A stretch of DNA of 64,000 nt from JANNBN01 sp031385545. GTDB lineage: Bacteria; Actinomycetota; Acidimicrobiia; Acidimicrobiales; JANYDT01. Below the pieces are notes generated by a model. The model was not told where the DNA came from, made no database searches, and worked only from the letters and a program-made list of their open reading frames with translations. Below, piece after piece: positions 25,706 through 34,075 of the stretch. The DNA lies in contig JANNBN010000129.1 in NCBI GenBank assembly GCA_031385545.1, positions 1 to 64,000 on the forward strand. Reading direction: 5' to 3'. The position numbers and the translations under genes are program-made. The stretch's first letter is position 1. Each line of letters starts with the position of its first letter.

Positions 25706-26515
25706 ATGGATACCGTCCTCTCAAAGTCAGAACGCGAGATGCTGAAAGCCGTCTACCGGCTCAGCAAGGGTGGCTCCGACGCGCACACCGGAGCACTTGC
25801 TGAACATCTCGGCGTTGCTCCTGGCACGGTCACCACCACCGTGAAGCGACTCGCCGAGCGGGGACTCATCGACCACCGTCCCTACAAGGGCGTCGAACTG
25901 CTCGCCCCGGGGCGTACCTTGGCCGTGGCAGCCATCCGTCGGCACCGGATCGTCGAACGGTTCCTGTCTGACCTGCTGCGCTATCCGTGGCACGATGCAG
26001 ACCGTCTCGCTGGAGCGTTCGAACATGAATTGCCCCAGGAGATCGAAGAGCGGATGTACGAGGTGCTGGGCCGTCCAGCGACGTGTCCCCACGGCTTTCC
26101 GATCCCGGACCCCCTCGTGGACCGGGTCCCGCAGTTGCCGTCGCTCGACGGTCTGCAGCCGGGTGAGGGCGGCGTTGTTGCCTTATCGGGTAGCACCGAC
26201 CCCGAGATGGTTGCGTTCCTCGACACGCTCGGCATCCGCCCCGGTGTGTACGCAGAGCTGATCGAGAAGCAACCGTTCGAAGGCCCCGTTGTTGTGCGCA
26301 TCGACGGTGTCGACCGGATGGTCGGCGAGCGCGTGGCGGCACAGATTTTCATTCAGGCCGAAGGGCTGACCGGTACCAATGCCGGCCGTCCCGAGACCGA
26401 AGCTGTCGACGGGCTGAACATGGACAGCCGGCACCCGGCGAATAGGCACCAGTCCAACAAGAACAGCAGCAGCAAGAACCCAACCAGCAGAACCCGAAAG
26501 GACCGCAGCGCATGA
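25706..26515 (+). CDS. DtxR/MntR-family metal-dependent regulator
   Basis: 269 residues. Residues 1-65 are a winged helix (DAHTGALAEHLGVAPGTVTTTVKRLAERGLI), 66-140 the dimerisation and metal-binding domain with FEHELPQEIEERM (Glu106, His107) and CPHGFPIPD (127-135), and about 145-225 a FeoA/SH3-like domain. The residue where DtxR has the ligand Cys102 appears to be Gly/Ala here, so metal preference may be Mn-like. A 45-residue Asn/Ser/Lys-rich tail follows, unlike typical members. Such proteins repress metal uptake when Fe(II) or Mn(II) is bound. ATG 25706 is preferred because ATG 25688 falls within a -10-like hexamer. The stop overlaps the hppA ATG (ATGA). Confidence 0.82.
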   Translation: MDTVLSKSEREMLKAVYRLSKGGSDAHTGALAEHLGVAPGTVTTTVKRLAERGLIDHRPYKGVELLAPGRTLAVAAIRRHRIVERFLSDLLRYPWHDADRLAGAFEHELPQEIEERMYEVLGRPATCPHGFPIPDPLVDRVPQLPSLDGLQPGEGGVVALSGSTDPEMVAFLDTLGIRPGVYAELIEKQPFEGPVVVRIDGVDRMVGERVAAQIFIQAEGLTGTNAGRPETEAVDGLNMDSRHPANRHQSNKNSSSKNPTSRTRKDRSA

Positions 26516-28896
26516 TCAGTTCCGTTCTCGCAGCCGAAGGGGGGTGGCAGGAATTCACGCTCGGCGGCGCCGAATGGGCGATCCTCGCCTTCTCGGGGCT
26601 GTCTGCACTCCTTGCCATTGCCGTCGGTGTCTATCTGTCCAAAGACGTCCTGAGCCGCGATCAGGGTTCGCCGAAGATGATCGAGATCGCCACGGCAATT
26701 CAGGAAGGCGCCGCTGCCTACCTGAAACGTCAGTTCCGCACCATCGGGTTCATTCTGATTCCGCTTGCGGTCGTCGTGTTCGTCACGTCGACGGAGATCT
26801 TGAAGCCGGCGGCGGACGGCGAGGCGAACGGTGAGGTCGCACTGTCGTTCCTCCAGGCCGGGGCCTTCCGCACGATTGCCTTCCTGCTCGGGTGTTTCGC
26901 GTCCGGGCTGACCGGGTATATGGGAATGACCTTGGCAACTCGCGGTAACGTGCGAACCGCCGCAGCGGCGCTCAGTGGTTCGATGCCAAAGGCTCTCGAC
27001 GTTGCGTTCCGCACCGGCGGTGTGGCTGGCATGTACACGGTCGGACTTGGCCTGCTCGGTGCCACGGCCATCATTGCTGCATTCCAGAACACGTCCTCGG
27101 TCATCCTGGTCGGCTTCGGCTTCGGTGGTTCCCTGCTGGCGCTGTTCCTCCGGGTCGGTGGCGGCATCTTCACCAAGGCAGCTGACGTTGGCGCAGACCT
27201 CGTCGGCAAGGTCGAGGCCGGAATCCCAGAAGACGATCCCCGCAACCCCGCGACCATCGCTGACAACGTTGGCGACAACGTCGGTGACTGCGCCGGTATG
27301 GCCGCCGACCTGTTCGAGTCATATGAGGTGACGCTCGTTGCATCCATCATCCTCGGCGTCGCAGCCTTCAAGTCTGTCTACCCCGACGACCCCAAGAAGT
27401 GGGTTCTCGGCCTGATCTTCCCACTGGCAGCCCGCGCTGTCGGAGTGATCGCTTCGATCGTCGGTGTCTTCGCAGTGAAGGCCAAGGAAGGCGAGACCGA
27501 CGCCCTGAAGCCCATCAACCGTGGCTTCCTGGTGGCTGGTCTGCTGACCGTCGTCGGCGTCGGTGCAGTCGCCATGGTGTACGTCGGAAACGATGCGGGA
27601 TCAGTATCCAACATCGGCCTTCGTTGCTGGGGTGCAGTCGTCATCGGTCTGGTGCTTGCCCAGTTGGTAAGTCGGCTTACGGAGTACTACACCGCCACCC
27701 ACCACAAGCCGGTGAAGGACATCGCTCATGCGGCCCGCACCGGCCCCGCCACCGTGGTGCTGTCCGGCACCAGCTCCGGCATGGAATCATCTGTGTACGC
27801 AGTACTTGCCATCGCGCTTGCAATCGGCGTTGCGCTGATCCTCGGTGACGGCAACCTGCCTGTGAGCTTCTACCTGGTCGCGTTGTGCGGCATGGGCATG
27901 CTGGCAACGACGGGTGTGATCGTGGCTGAAGACACCTTCGGCCCTGTGTCCGACAACGCTGCTGGCATTGCCGAGATGTCGGGCGAGTTCCATGGCGAAC
28001 CCGAGCGCATCATGGTCAGCCTCGACGCAGTCGGCAACACCACGAAGGCCGTCACCAAGGGCTTCGCCATCGGGTCTGCGGTCATCGGAGCGGTTGCGAT
28101 CTTCGCGTCCTTCATCGAAGGTGCTGTCAAGGGCGGTGTCGGCAAACTCGTCACCGGAACAGGTGGTGTCCTCACCAAGGAAATGATCGAAGCAGCGGAG
28201 AAGGGGCCGCGTGGCGTGTTCGACCTGCTGCCGATCAACGTTGCCGATCCGAAGATCTTCATCGGTCTGCTCATCGGTGGATCGGTTCCGTTCCTCTTCT
28301 CGTCGCTGGCCATCCGTGCAGTTGGCCGCACCGCAGGCGTAGTCGTGCAGGAAGTCCGCAACCAGTTTGCCGACGGCAAGATCATGGCCGGCACCAAGAA
28401 GCCCGACTACGGCCCCGTCATCGACATCTGCACCGCAGCATCACTGCGCGAACTCGCCACCCCGGCACTGCTCGCCGTGCTGACGCCTGTCGTCGTCGGG
28501 TTCGGCCTCAGCTTCGCTGCGCTCGGCGCTTTCTCTGCTGCGGTCATACTGACTGGTCAGCTCATGGCCAACTACCTGTCAAACGCCGGTGGCGCATGGG
28601 ACAACGCGAAGAAATACATCGAAGATGGCCATGAGGGCGGCAAGGGTTCCGACGCCCACAAGGCCGCTGTCATCGGCGACACCGTCGGCGATCCGTTCAA
28701 GGACACCGCCGGCCCGGCGCTCAACCCGCTGATCAAGGTGATGAACCTGGTGTCGTTGCTTGTCCTTCCTGCGATCATCTCGCTGCAGGACAGCAACGCC
28801 CGGTACGCAGTATCCGCAGCTGCACTCGCCGTCGTGGTCGGTGCGCTGATGTTCTCAGCCAAGCAGACGAGCGAGCTGGCTCCTTCGCGAGCTTGA
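26512..28896 (+). CDS. hppA: Membrane-bound proton-pumping pyrophosphatase (K+-independent type)
   Basis: 794 residues, about 16 membrane helices. It couples hydrolysis of pyrophosphate to H+ export across the cytoplasmic membrane. Key motifs: the substrate loop GGIFTKAADVGADLVGKVEA, the acidic DNVGDNVGDCAGMAADLFE, and the C-terminal YIEDGHEGGKGSDAHKAAV and DTVGDPFKDTAGPALNPLIK. At the residue that sets potassium dependence, the motif reads GNTTKA with Lys512, which predicts a K+-independent pump. The gene overlaps the upstream DtxR-type regulator by four bases, so the two share translation and likely regulation. A strong hairpin follows at 28951. Confidence 0.95.
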   Translation: MISSVLAAEGGWQEFTLGGAEWAILAFSGLSALLAIAVGVYLSKDVLSRDQGSPKMIEIATAIQEGAAAYLKRQFRTIGFILIPLAVVVFVTSTEILKPAADGEANGEVALSFLQAGAFRTIAFLLGCFASGLTGYMGMTLATRGNVRTAAAALSGSMPKALDVAFRTGGVAGMYTVGLGLLGATAIIAAFQNTSSVILVGFGFGGSLLALFLRVGGGIFTKAADVGADLVGKVEAGIPEDDPRNPATIADNVGDNVGDCAGMAADLFESYEVTLVASIILGVAAFKSVYPDDPKKWVLGLIFPLAARAVGVIASIVGVFAVKAKEGETDALKPINRGFLVAGLLTVVGVGAVAMVYVGNDAGSVSNIGLRCWGAVVIGLVLAQLVSRLTEYYTATHHKPVKDIAHAARTGPATVVLSGTSSGMESSVYAVLAIALAIGVALILGDGNLPVSFYLVALCGMGMLATTGVIVAEDTFGPVSDNAAGIAEMSGEFHGEPERIMVSLDAVGNTTKAVTKGFAIGSAVIGAVAIFASFIEGAVKGGVGKLVTGTGGVLTKEMIEAAEKGPRGVFDLLPINVADPKIFIGLLIGGSVPFLFSSLAIRAVGRTAGVVVQEVRNQFADGKIMAGTKKPDYGPVIDICTAASLRELATPALLAVLTPVVVGFGLSFAALGAFSAAVILTGQLMANYLSNAGGAWDNAKKYIEDGHEGGKGSDAHKAAVIGDTVGDPFKDTAGPALNPLIKVMNLVSLLVLPAIISLQDSNARYAVSAAALAVVVGALMFSAKQTSELAPSRA

Positions 28897-28899
28897 ACA

Positions 28900-28921
28900 C
28901 CGAACGTCGACAAGCGTTCGG
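28900..28921. terminator. Stem-loop just after hppA
   Basis: Perfect 7-bp arms CCGAACG (28900-28906) and CGTTCGG (28915-28921), 8-nt loop, four bases past the stop. It lacks a T-run and may act with the next hairpin. Confidence 0.4.
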
Positions 28922-28950
28922 CGGCACTGTCGACTGAACCATTCAGACCG

Positions 28951-28979
28951 GCGGGGGCTCGGCACGGCCCCCGCTGTTT
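28951..28979. terminator. Bidirectional terminator between hppA and the sortase gene
   Basis: Perfect 8-bp arms GCGGGGGC (28951-28958) and GCCCCCGC (28967-28974) around an 8-nt loop, followed by TGTTT. It stands between two convergent genes. Confidence 0.65.
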
Positions 28980-28990
28980 CGCGTTCGGTA

Positions 28991-29878
28991 TCAGGCCCTG
29001 GATGATTCGGTCTGATCCGCGGCGCCGCCCGGCAGCGGGGTAACCAGCGTTGCGAACACGACGATGTTCGAGGTGTAGCTCGAAACGCTGCGGTCGAAGC
29101 CCCCACCGCAGGTGATCACCCGGAGCTCCGCAGCCTCGGTGGGCCCGTAAACGGTTCTGGTGGGGAAGGCGCGTTTTGGGTAACGGTCGATGCGGGTGAC
29201 GAGAAAGGTGAGCTTGACGCCGTCGTTACGCCGGACGGTGACTTCGTCTCCCGGCTTGACCCGGCCCAGTTTGGCGAAGACTCCCGGCCCCTTGGTGGAG
29301 TCCAGATGGCCGGTGATCACGGCGGGCCCGGGATCCCCAGGCCGTGGGCCACCTTTCCACCAACCAGCGACACCGAAGTCAACGGGCACTTCGAGGGCTC
29401 CCGCTTCGGTGAGACCCAGGTCGATCAGTTCGCTTCCCGTACTGATGGAGTTGATCCAGATCGAAGCTGGTCGGCCGTTGCGTTCGTCCTGCAACGAGGA
29501 CGCGGGACCGGTCGCTGGCGAAGGCAACGGGTTCGGGCTGACGCCGGCAACGTCTGCGGTACCCAATCGGGCTTCTGCCCGTGTCTGCTGCGTTCCAGCC
29601 ACTTCGGGAGGGGTCGTCGGCGGAATGGTCACGACATCGCCGTAACCATGGGCACCGCCGGCCATGACCGTTGCACCGGCCACCGTGACTGCGATGCTGG
29701 CGAACGAGCCGAGCCGAATGTTGTCCGCGCCGGTGGGTCGGCGCATGCCAGGAGTGATCGTCCGAGCCGATTGTGTTCCCGGCGGCAAGCTGTTGGTGAC
29801 GTGGTGCGACGCCCCACGCGCAACGACCCGCCGGCGGCGGGTCGGGGCTGCATGTCGTGGAGGCGGTTTGCGGGCCAT
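28991..29878 (-). CDS. Sortase, class E/F-like
   Basis: 295 residues. A basic N-terminal region precedes one membrane helix (FASIAVTVAGATVMAGG), then a Pro/Thr-rich linker and the sortase beta-barrel: IWINSISTGSELIDLGL, the catalytic histidine in VITGHLDSTKGPGVF, the catalytic cysteine in LRVITCGGGFDRS and a possible catalytic arginine just after. Type II membrane topology puts the enzyme outside the cell, where it would cleave a sorting motif and attach proteins to the cell wall. It follows the DUF4397 gene on the same strand after 117 bp, so that protein is a candidate client; a better sorting motif occurs at 59.8 kb. Confidence 0.85.
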   Translation of the reverse strand: MARKPPPRHAAPTRRRRVVARGASHHVTNSLPPGTQSARTITPGMRRPTGADNIRLGSFASIAVTVAGATVMAGGAHGYGDVVTIPPTTPPEVAGTQQTRAEARLGTADVAGVSPNPLPSPATGPASSLQDERNGRPASIWINSISTGSELIDLGLTEAGALEVPVDFGVAGWWKGGPRPGDPGPAVITGHLDSTKGPGVFAKLGRVKPGDEVTVRRNDGVKLTFLVTRIDRYPKRAFPTRTVYGPTEAAELRVITCGGGFDRSVSSYTSNIVVFATLVTPLPGGAADQTESSRA

Positions 29879-29995
29879 TGGTGATCTTTCCGAGCTGATC
29901 CGTCCGAGGCGATCCGTCCGATTGCGAGAGCTGTGAGACCTGATGACCGTTACGGCAGCGGGATCACCTACCGGATATGGTGCCCGGTTTGACGG

Positions 29996-31033
29996 CTACG
30001 CCGCCCGGCGCTTGCGGACGGCTGAAGCGATCGCAAGGGCAGCGATACCGGCGAGTGCGGTTGCCCCGACGGCGCCGCCACCGGCAAGGCCGCCTGCGCC
30101 TGACTCGACTGCGCCGGCCGGCACGTCGGCGACGGTGGTTTCTGGTGCGGCCGTCTCGGGAGCAGCCGTTTCAGGAGCCACGGTGTCGGGTGCGCTGGTT
30201 TCTGGTGCGACGGTGTCGGGAGGAGTTGTCTCGGCGACCGTTGTTTCGACTGCGGCAACGGTTGTGGCTGCGGGGTTCGGCTCGGTGCCGGACGCCCCGG
30301 CGATTGCGGTCGATGGTGCGACAGTCGCTGGAGTACCGCCAGCGGTTGTCACGGCGGCGACAGCCGTCGGCTGCACGTCGATGAGTCCCTTGAGCTTGAG
30401 GCCCTTGTCGGCTCCGCCGATCACGGCGACGCTGTACACGCCACCAGACTGCAATACGACGGTGGAGGCCAGCAGCGGTGTGGTGGAGCCGGCCGCCCGG
30501 ACTTCGACGTCGTACTTACCAGGATCGACGGTGAGGTACGAGCTGGAGTCGGGGAATGCAAGCTTGGCTGCGAGCTCCTGCCCGTTGGTCACCACCACGT
30601 CGACCGGCGCCTGGTCGGGAGCATCGTGCATCACACGAAGCTTCACCTTGCCGGTGGGTGGGGCTGACGTGTCGTCTGTATAGAGCTTGCCCGTGATAGC
30701 AGCAAGCTTGCCGATGGCGGCAAGTGTGTAGGCACCGTTGGCTGCGAGATCCGCGTCGGCCGACACGATGGCAGGTACGTCGGCAGCAGACCCCGTGCCT
30801 CGGACCTCGATCTTGTGCTTGCCTGCGGGAAGCTCGAGGTAGTTCGAATGCTTCTCGTATGCGACGTTGGTCAGGCGTTTCACGCCGTCGAAGTACACAT
30901 CGATTGCGGGTGCGTCAGGCGAAAAATGAGCGATGCGCAGTTTTGCCGCACCGGCTTGGGCCGACGAGCCGCTGAGGGGGGCTACTGCTGCAACAAAGGC
31001 TGCGCAGATCACCAGAAGGCTACGAGATTTCAC
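29996..31033 (-). CDS. DUF4397 surface protein with C-terminal membrane anchor
   Basis: 345 residues from GTG 31033, chosen because GGAAAGG lies eight bases upstream and the next residues form a signal peptide (SLLVICAAFVAAVAPLSG, cleavage near AQA). Two DUF4397 beta-sandwich repeats follow (LRIAHFSPDAPAIDVYFDG and LRVMHDAPDQAPVDVVV), then a low-complexity stalk of repeated APET/APDT units, a Gly/Ala-rich membrane helix and an RKRR tail. This is the plan of a wall- or membrane-anchored surface protein. The stretch before the helix reads AGAVESGAGG, so there is no canonical LPXTG or LAXTG. The neighbouring sortase may nevertheless process it. Divergent from topA. Confidence 0.83.
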   Translation of the reverse strand: MKSRSLLVICAAFVAAVAPLSGSSAQAGAAKLRIAHFSPDAPAIDVYFDGVKRLTNVAYEKHSNYLELPAGKHKIEVRGTGSAADVPAIVSADADLAANGAYTLAAIGKLAAITGKLYTDDTSAPPTGKVKLRVMHDAPDQAPVDVVVTNGQELAAKLAFPDSSSYLTVDPGKYDVEVRAAGSTTPLLASTVVLQSGGVYSVAVIGGADKGLKLKGLIDVQPTAVAAVTTAGGTPATVAPSTAIAGASGTEPNPAATTVAAVETTVAETTPPDTVAPETSAPDTVAPETAAPETAAPETTVADVPAGAVESGAGGLAGGGAVGATALAGIAALAIASAVRKRRAA

Positions 31034-31100
31034 GAAAGACACCTTTCCGCGGGGGAAGTCACGGGAACTAAGGATGGTTTCTACACCGCCAAACAGCGCG

Positions 31101-31106
31101 TACGGT
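31101..31106 (+). promoter_or_regulatory. -10 element of likely leaderless topA transcript
   Basis: TACGGT ends seven bases before GTG 31114. The divergent DUF4397 gene starts 68 bp away, so both promoters are packed into this short spacer. Confidence 0.4.
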
Positions 31107-31113
31107 GGATTTC

Positions 31114-34065
31114 GTGTCAGACACCGTTGTTCCCGCACGTCCGAAACGCATCGCTTCTGCGGCGGGCGGCAAGCCACTCGTGATCGTCGAGTCCCCCGCG
31201 AAGGCCAAAACCATCGCGGGGTTCCTCGGCTCTGACTACATCGTCGAGGCATCCATCGGCCACATCCGCGACCTCCCTCGCAGCGCTGCCGACGTTCCGG
31301 CGGAGTACAAAGGCACGGCGTGGGCCAAGTTGGGTGTCGACGTCGACAACAACTTCGAGCCGCTGTACATCGTGGCTGCAGAGAAGAAAGCCCATGTTGC
31401 CAAGCTCAAGGCGCTGCTCAAGGATGCCGGCGAGTTATATCTCGCAACCGACGAGGACCGAGAAGGCGAGGCAATTGCCTGGCATCTGCTGCAGGTGCTC
31501 AAGCCCAAGGTCCCTGTCAAGCGCATGGTGTTCCACGAAGTGACGCGTGGGGCCATCCAGCGGGCAATCGAAGAGTCCCGTGATCTCAACCAGTCGTTGG
31601 TCGACGCGCAAGAAGCTCGCCGCATCCTTGACCGTCTTTACGGCTACGAAGTGTCACCGGTGCTGTGGAAGAAGGTGCTTCCGGGGTTGTCGGCAGGGCG
31701 TGTCCAAAGCGTGGCCACGCGCCTGGTCGTCGAACGCGAACGGGCTCGTATGCGGTTCGTGTCGGCCGGCTATTGGGACCTCACCGGCACGTTCGCCGCT
31801 ACTCGTGCCGACGACAAGACGGCGTTCCAGGCCACCATGGTGTCGCTCGACGGCAAGCGGCTGGCAACCGGCCGGGACTACGACGAGGACGGCCGCCTGA
31901 AGGCAACCGCCTCCGTCATCGCACTTGATGAAAGCCGGGCCATCGCGCTCGTGGCTGGGCTGGAGCAGTCCTCCTTTGCAGTGACAGCCGTGGAAGAGAA
32001 GCCGTACCGGCGGTCGCCGTCGGCTCCGTTCATGACTTCCACGTACCAGCAAGAGGCGGGTCGCAAGCTGCGCATGTCGTCCAAGACGGCCATGCGCATC
32101 GCGCAGTCGCTCTACGAAAACGGCCACATCACCTACATGCGGACGGACTCCACAACGCTGTCCGAGACGGCGCTTGCGGCCGCTCGTGCACAGGTCGTCG
32201 AGCTGTATGGCCGTGATTACCTCCCCGACCAGGCCCGCCGATATGAGACCAAGGTCAAGAACGCACAAGAGGCGCACGAAGCAATCCGCCCGGCCGGCGA
32301 GTCGTTCCGCACCCCGGCTTCGGTTCGCAGTCAGCTTTCTGCCGACGAATTCCGCGTGTACGAACTAATATGGATGCGTACGGTCGCGTCGCAGATGCTT
32401 GACGCACGTGGAACCAGCGCACAGGTTCGCCTGGGTGCTACGGCTTCTGCGGGTGAAAACGTCGAGTTCTCCGCCTCGGGAAAAGTCATCACGTTTCCCG
32501 GTTTTCTGCGCGCGTACGTCGAGGGTTCCGACGACCCTGACGGCGACCTGGAAGACCGTGAAGTTCGACTACCCAACGTGGCGGTTGCAGACCCGCTCGG
32601 CGTCACCGATCTGGGCGCGGCCGGGCATAGCACGCAGCCTCCAGCTCGTTACACCGAGGCGTCACTGGTGAAGGGCATGGTCGACCTCGAAGTGGGCCGT
32701 CCGGCTACGTATGCATCAATCATCGGCACCATTCAGGACCGCGACTACGTCTTCAAGAAGGGCATGGCGCTGGTACCAACCTTCAAGGCGTTCGCAGTCA
32801 CCAACCTGCTCGAACAGCACTTCGGGGACCTCGTCGATTACGCGTTCACGGCGCGCATGGAGGAAGACCTCGACGAGATTGCCAAGGGTCAGGCGCAGTC
32901 CGTGCCATGGCTCCGGCGCTTCTACTTCGGTCCCGACGCCGGACCAGACGGAACGCCGTCCAATGGAGTGTCCTCATCTCCCGGCCCGTCCGGTTCGGTC
33001 GCCACGGTCGCCACGGTCGGCTTGGCGCGCCTGGTGTCAGAGGAACTGGGAACGATCGACGCAGCAGCGATCAACTCCATTCCAATCGGGGTCGACGCAG
33101 AGGGCCGCGAAGTCGTCGTCAAAGCCGGTCGTTACGGCCCGTATGTGAAGCGCGGCGAAGACAGTGCGTCAGTACCCGAATCGTTGGCGCCGGACGAGCT
33201 GACCCTGGCGAAAGCTGCCGAACTGCTCTCGGCGCCGAAGAACGACCGGGTGCTCGGTTCTGACCCGGCCACCGGGTTGCCGGTCTACGTGAAGGCTGGC
33301 CGATTCGGGCCGTATGTGCAGCTGGGCGATATCGAATCGCTCGTCGCCCTGTCTGCGGCATCGCTTGCCGCCGAGGAGGCCGCAGCCGAAGCAGCGCATG
33401 CCCAGGCCGAAGCCGATGCGGTTGCTGTGGCTGCCGCAGTGGTTGCCGGAGTTGCCACGAAGACCAAACCTGCCAAGAAGGCTGCTGCCAAAAAGGCACC
33501 GGCCAAGCCAAAGGCGAAGAAGGCCGATGCGCCGAAGCCAAAGGCATCGTCGCTGTTCAAAACGATGTCGGTCGACACGGTGACCTTCGAAGAGGCGCTC
33601 CAATTGCTCAGCCTGCCGCGCGTCGTCGGCATCGACCCGGCCGACAATGTGCCCATCGAGGCGTCGAATGGCAAGTTCGGGCCGTATCTGCGTAAGGGCA
33701 CCGACAGTCGCAGCCTCACCGCCGAGGAACAACTCCTGTCAATCACGCTCGACCAGGCGTTGGCGATCTATGCGTTGCCGAAGGAACGCCGCGGCAGTGG
33801 GCAGGGTTCTGCCACGCCACCGCTTGCGTCGCTCGGTCCTGACATCGTGTCCGGCAAGCCAATGGTCGTCAAAGAGGGTCGCTTCGGCGCGTACGTCACC
33901 GACGGCGAGACCAACGCGTCGCTGCGCAAGGGCGACGACCCTGCGCAGCTCACTGCTGAACGGGGCATGGAGTTACTCGCCGACCGTCGTGCCAAGTTGG
34001 CTTCCGAACCGGCAAAGACGATCAAGCGAGGCGGCGTGAAGAAGGCCGCAGCACGCAAGCGGTAG
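31114..34065 (+). CDS. topA: DNA topoisomerase I
   Basis: 983 residues from GTG 31114 (GTG 31105 is in frame too). It relaxes negative supercoils through a transient tyrosine-DNA bond. The Toprim domain shows LVIVESPAKAKTIAGFLG and the acidic DEDREGEAIAWHL; the active-site tyrosine is in TYMRTDSTTLSE. Instead of zinc fingers, the C-terminus has several actinobacterial topoisomerase repeats (motifs such as GRYGPYVKRGED, GRFGPYVQLGD, GKFGPYLRKGTDSRS and GRFGAYVTDGETNAS), separated by an Ala/Lys-rich linker near residue 780 and ending in a basic tail. This is the layout of mycobacterial-type TopoI. holB follows after 10 bp. Confidence 0.95.
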   Translation: MSDTVVPARPKRIASAAGGKPLVIVESPAKAKTIAGFLGSDYIVEASIGHIRDLPRSAADVPAEYKGTAWAKLGVDVDNNFEPLYIVAAEKKAHVAKLKALLKDAGELYLATDEDREGEAIAWHLLQVLKPKVPVKRMVFHEVTRGAIQRAIEESRDLNQSLVDAQEARRILDRLYGYEVSPVLWKKVLPGLSAGRVQSVATRLVVERERARMRFVSAGYWDLTGTFAATRADDKTAFQATMVSLDGKRLATGRDYDEDGRLKATASVIALDESRAIALVAGLEQSSFAVTAVEEKPYRRSPSAPFMTSTYQQEAGRKLRMSSKTAMRIAQSLYENGHITYMRTDSTTLSETALAAARAQVVELYGRDYLPDQARRYETKVKNAQEAHEAIRPAGESFRTPASVRSQLSADEFRVYELIWMRTVASQMLDARGTSAQVRLGATASAGENVEFSASGKVITFPGFLRAYVEGSDDPDGDLEDREVRLPNVAVADPLGVTDLGAAGHSTQPPARYTEASLVKGMVDLEVGRPATYASIIGTIQDRDYVFKKGMALVPTFKAFAVTNLLEQHFGDLVDYAFTARMEEDLDEIAKGQAQSVPWLRRFYFGPDAGPDGTPSNGVSSSPGPSGSVATVATVGLARLVSEELGTIDAAAINSIPIGVDAEGREVVVKAGRYGPYVKRGEDSASVPESLAPDELTLAKAAELLSAPKNDRVLGSDPATGLPVYVKAGRFGPYVQLGDIESLVALSAASLAAEEAAAEAAHAQAEADAVAVAAAVVAGVATKTKPAKKAAAKKAPAKPKAKKADAPKPKASSLFKTMSVDTVTFEEALQLLSLPRVVGIDPADNVPIEASNGKFGPYLRKGTDSRSLTAEEQLLSITLDQALAIYALPKERRGSGQGSATPPLASLGPDIVSGKPMVVKEGRFGAYVTDGETNASLRKGDDPAQLTAERGMELLADRRAKLASEPAKTIKRGGVKKAAARKR

Positions 34066-34075
34066 GCGCGTCTCC

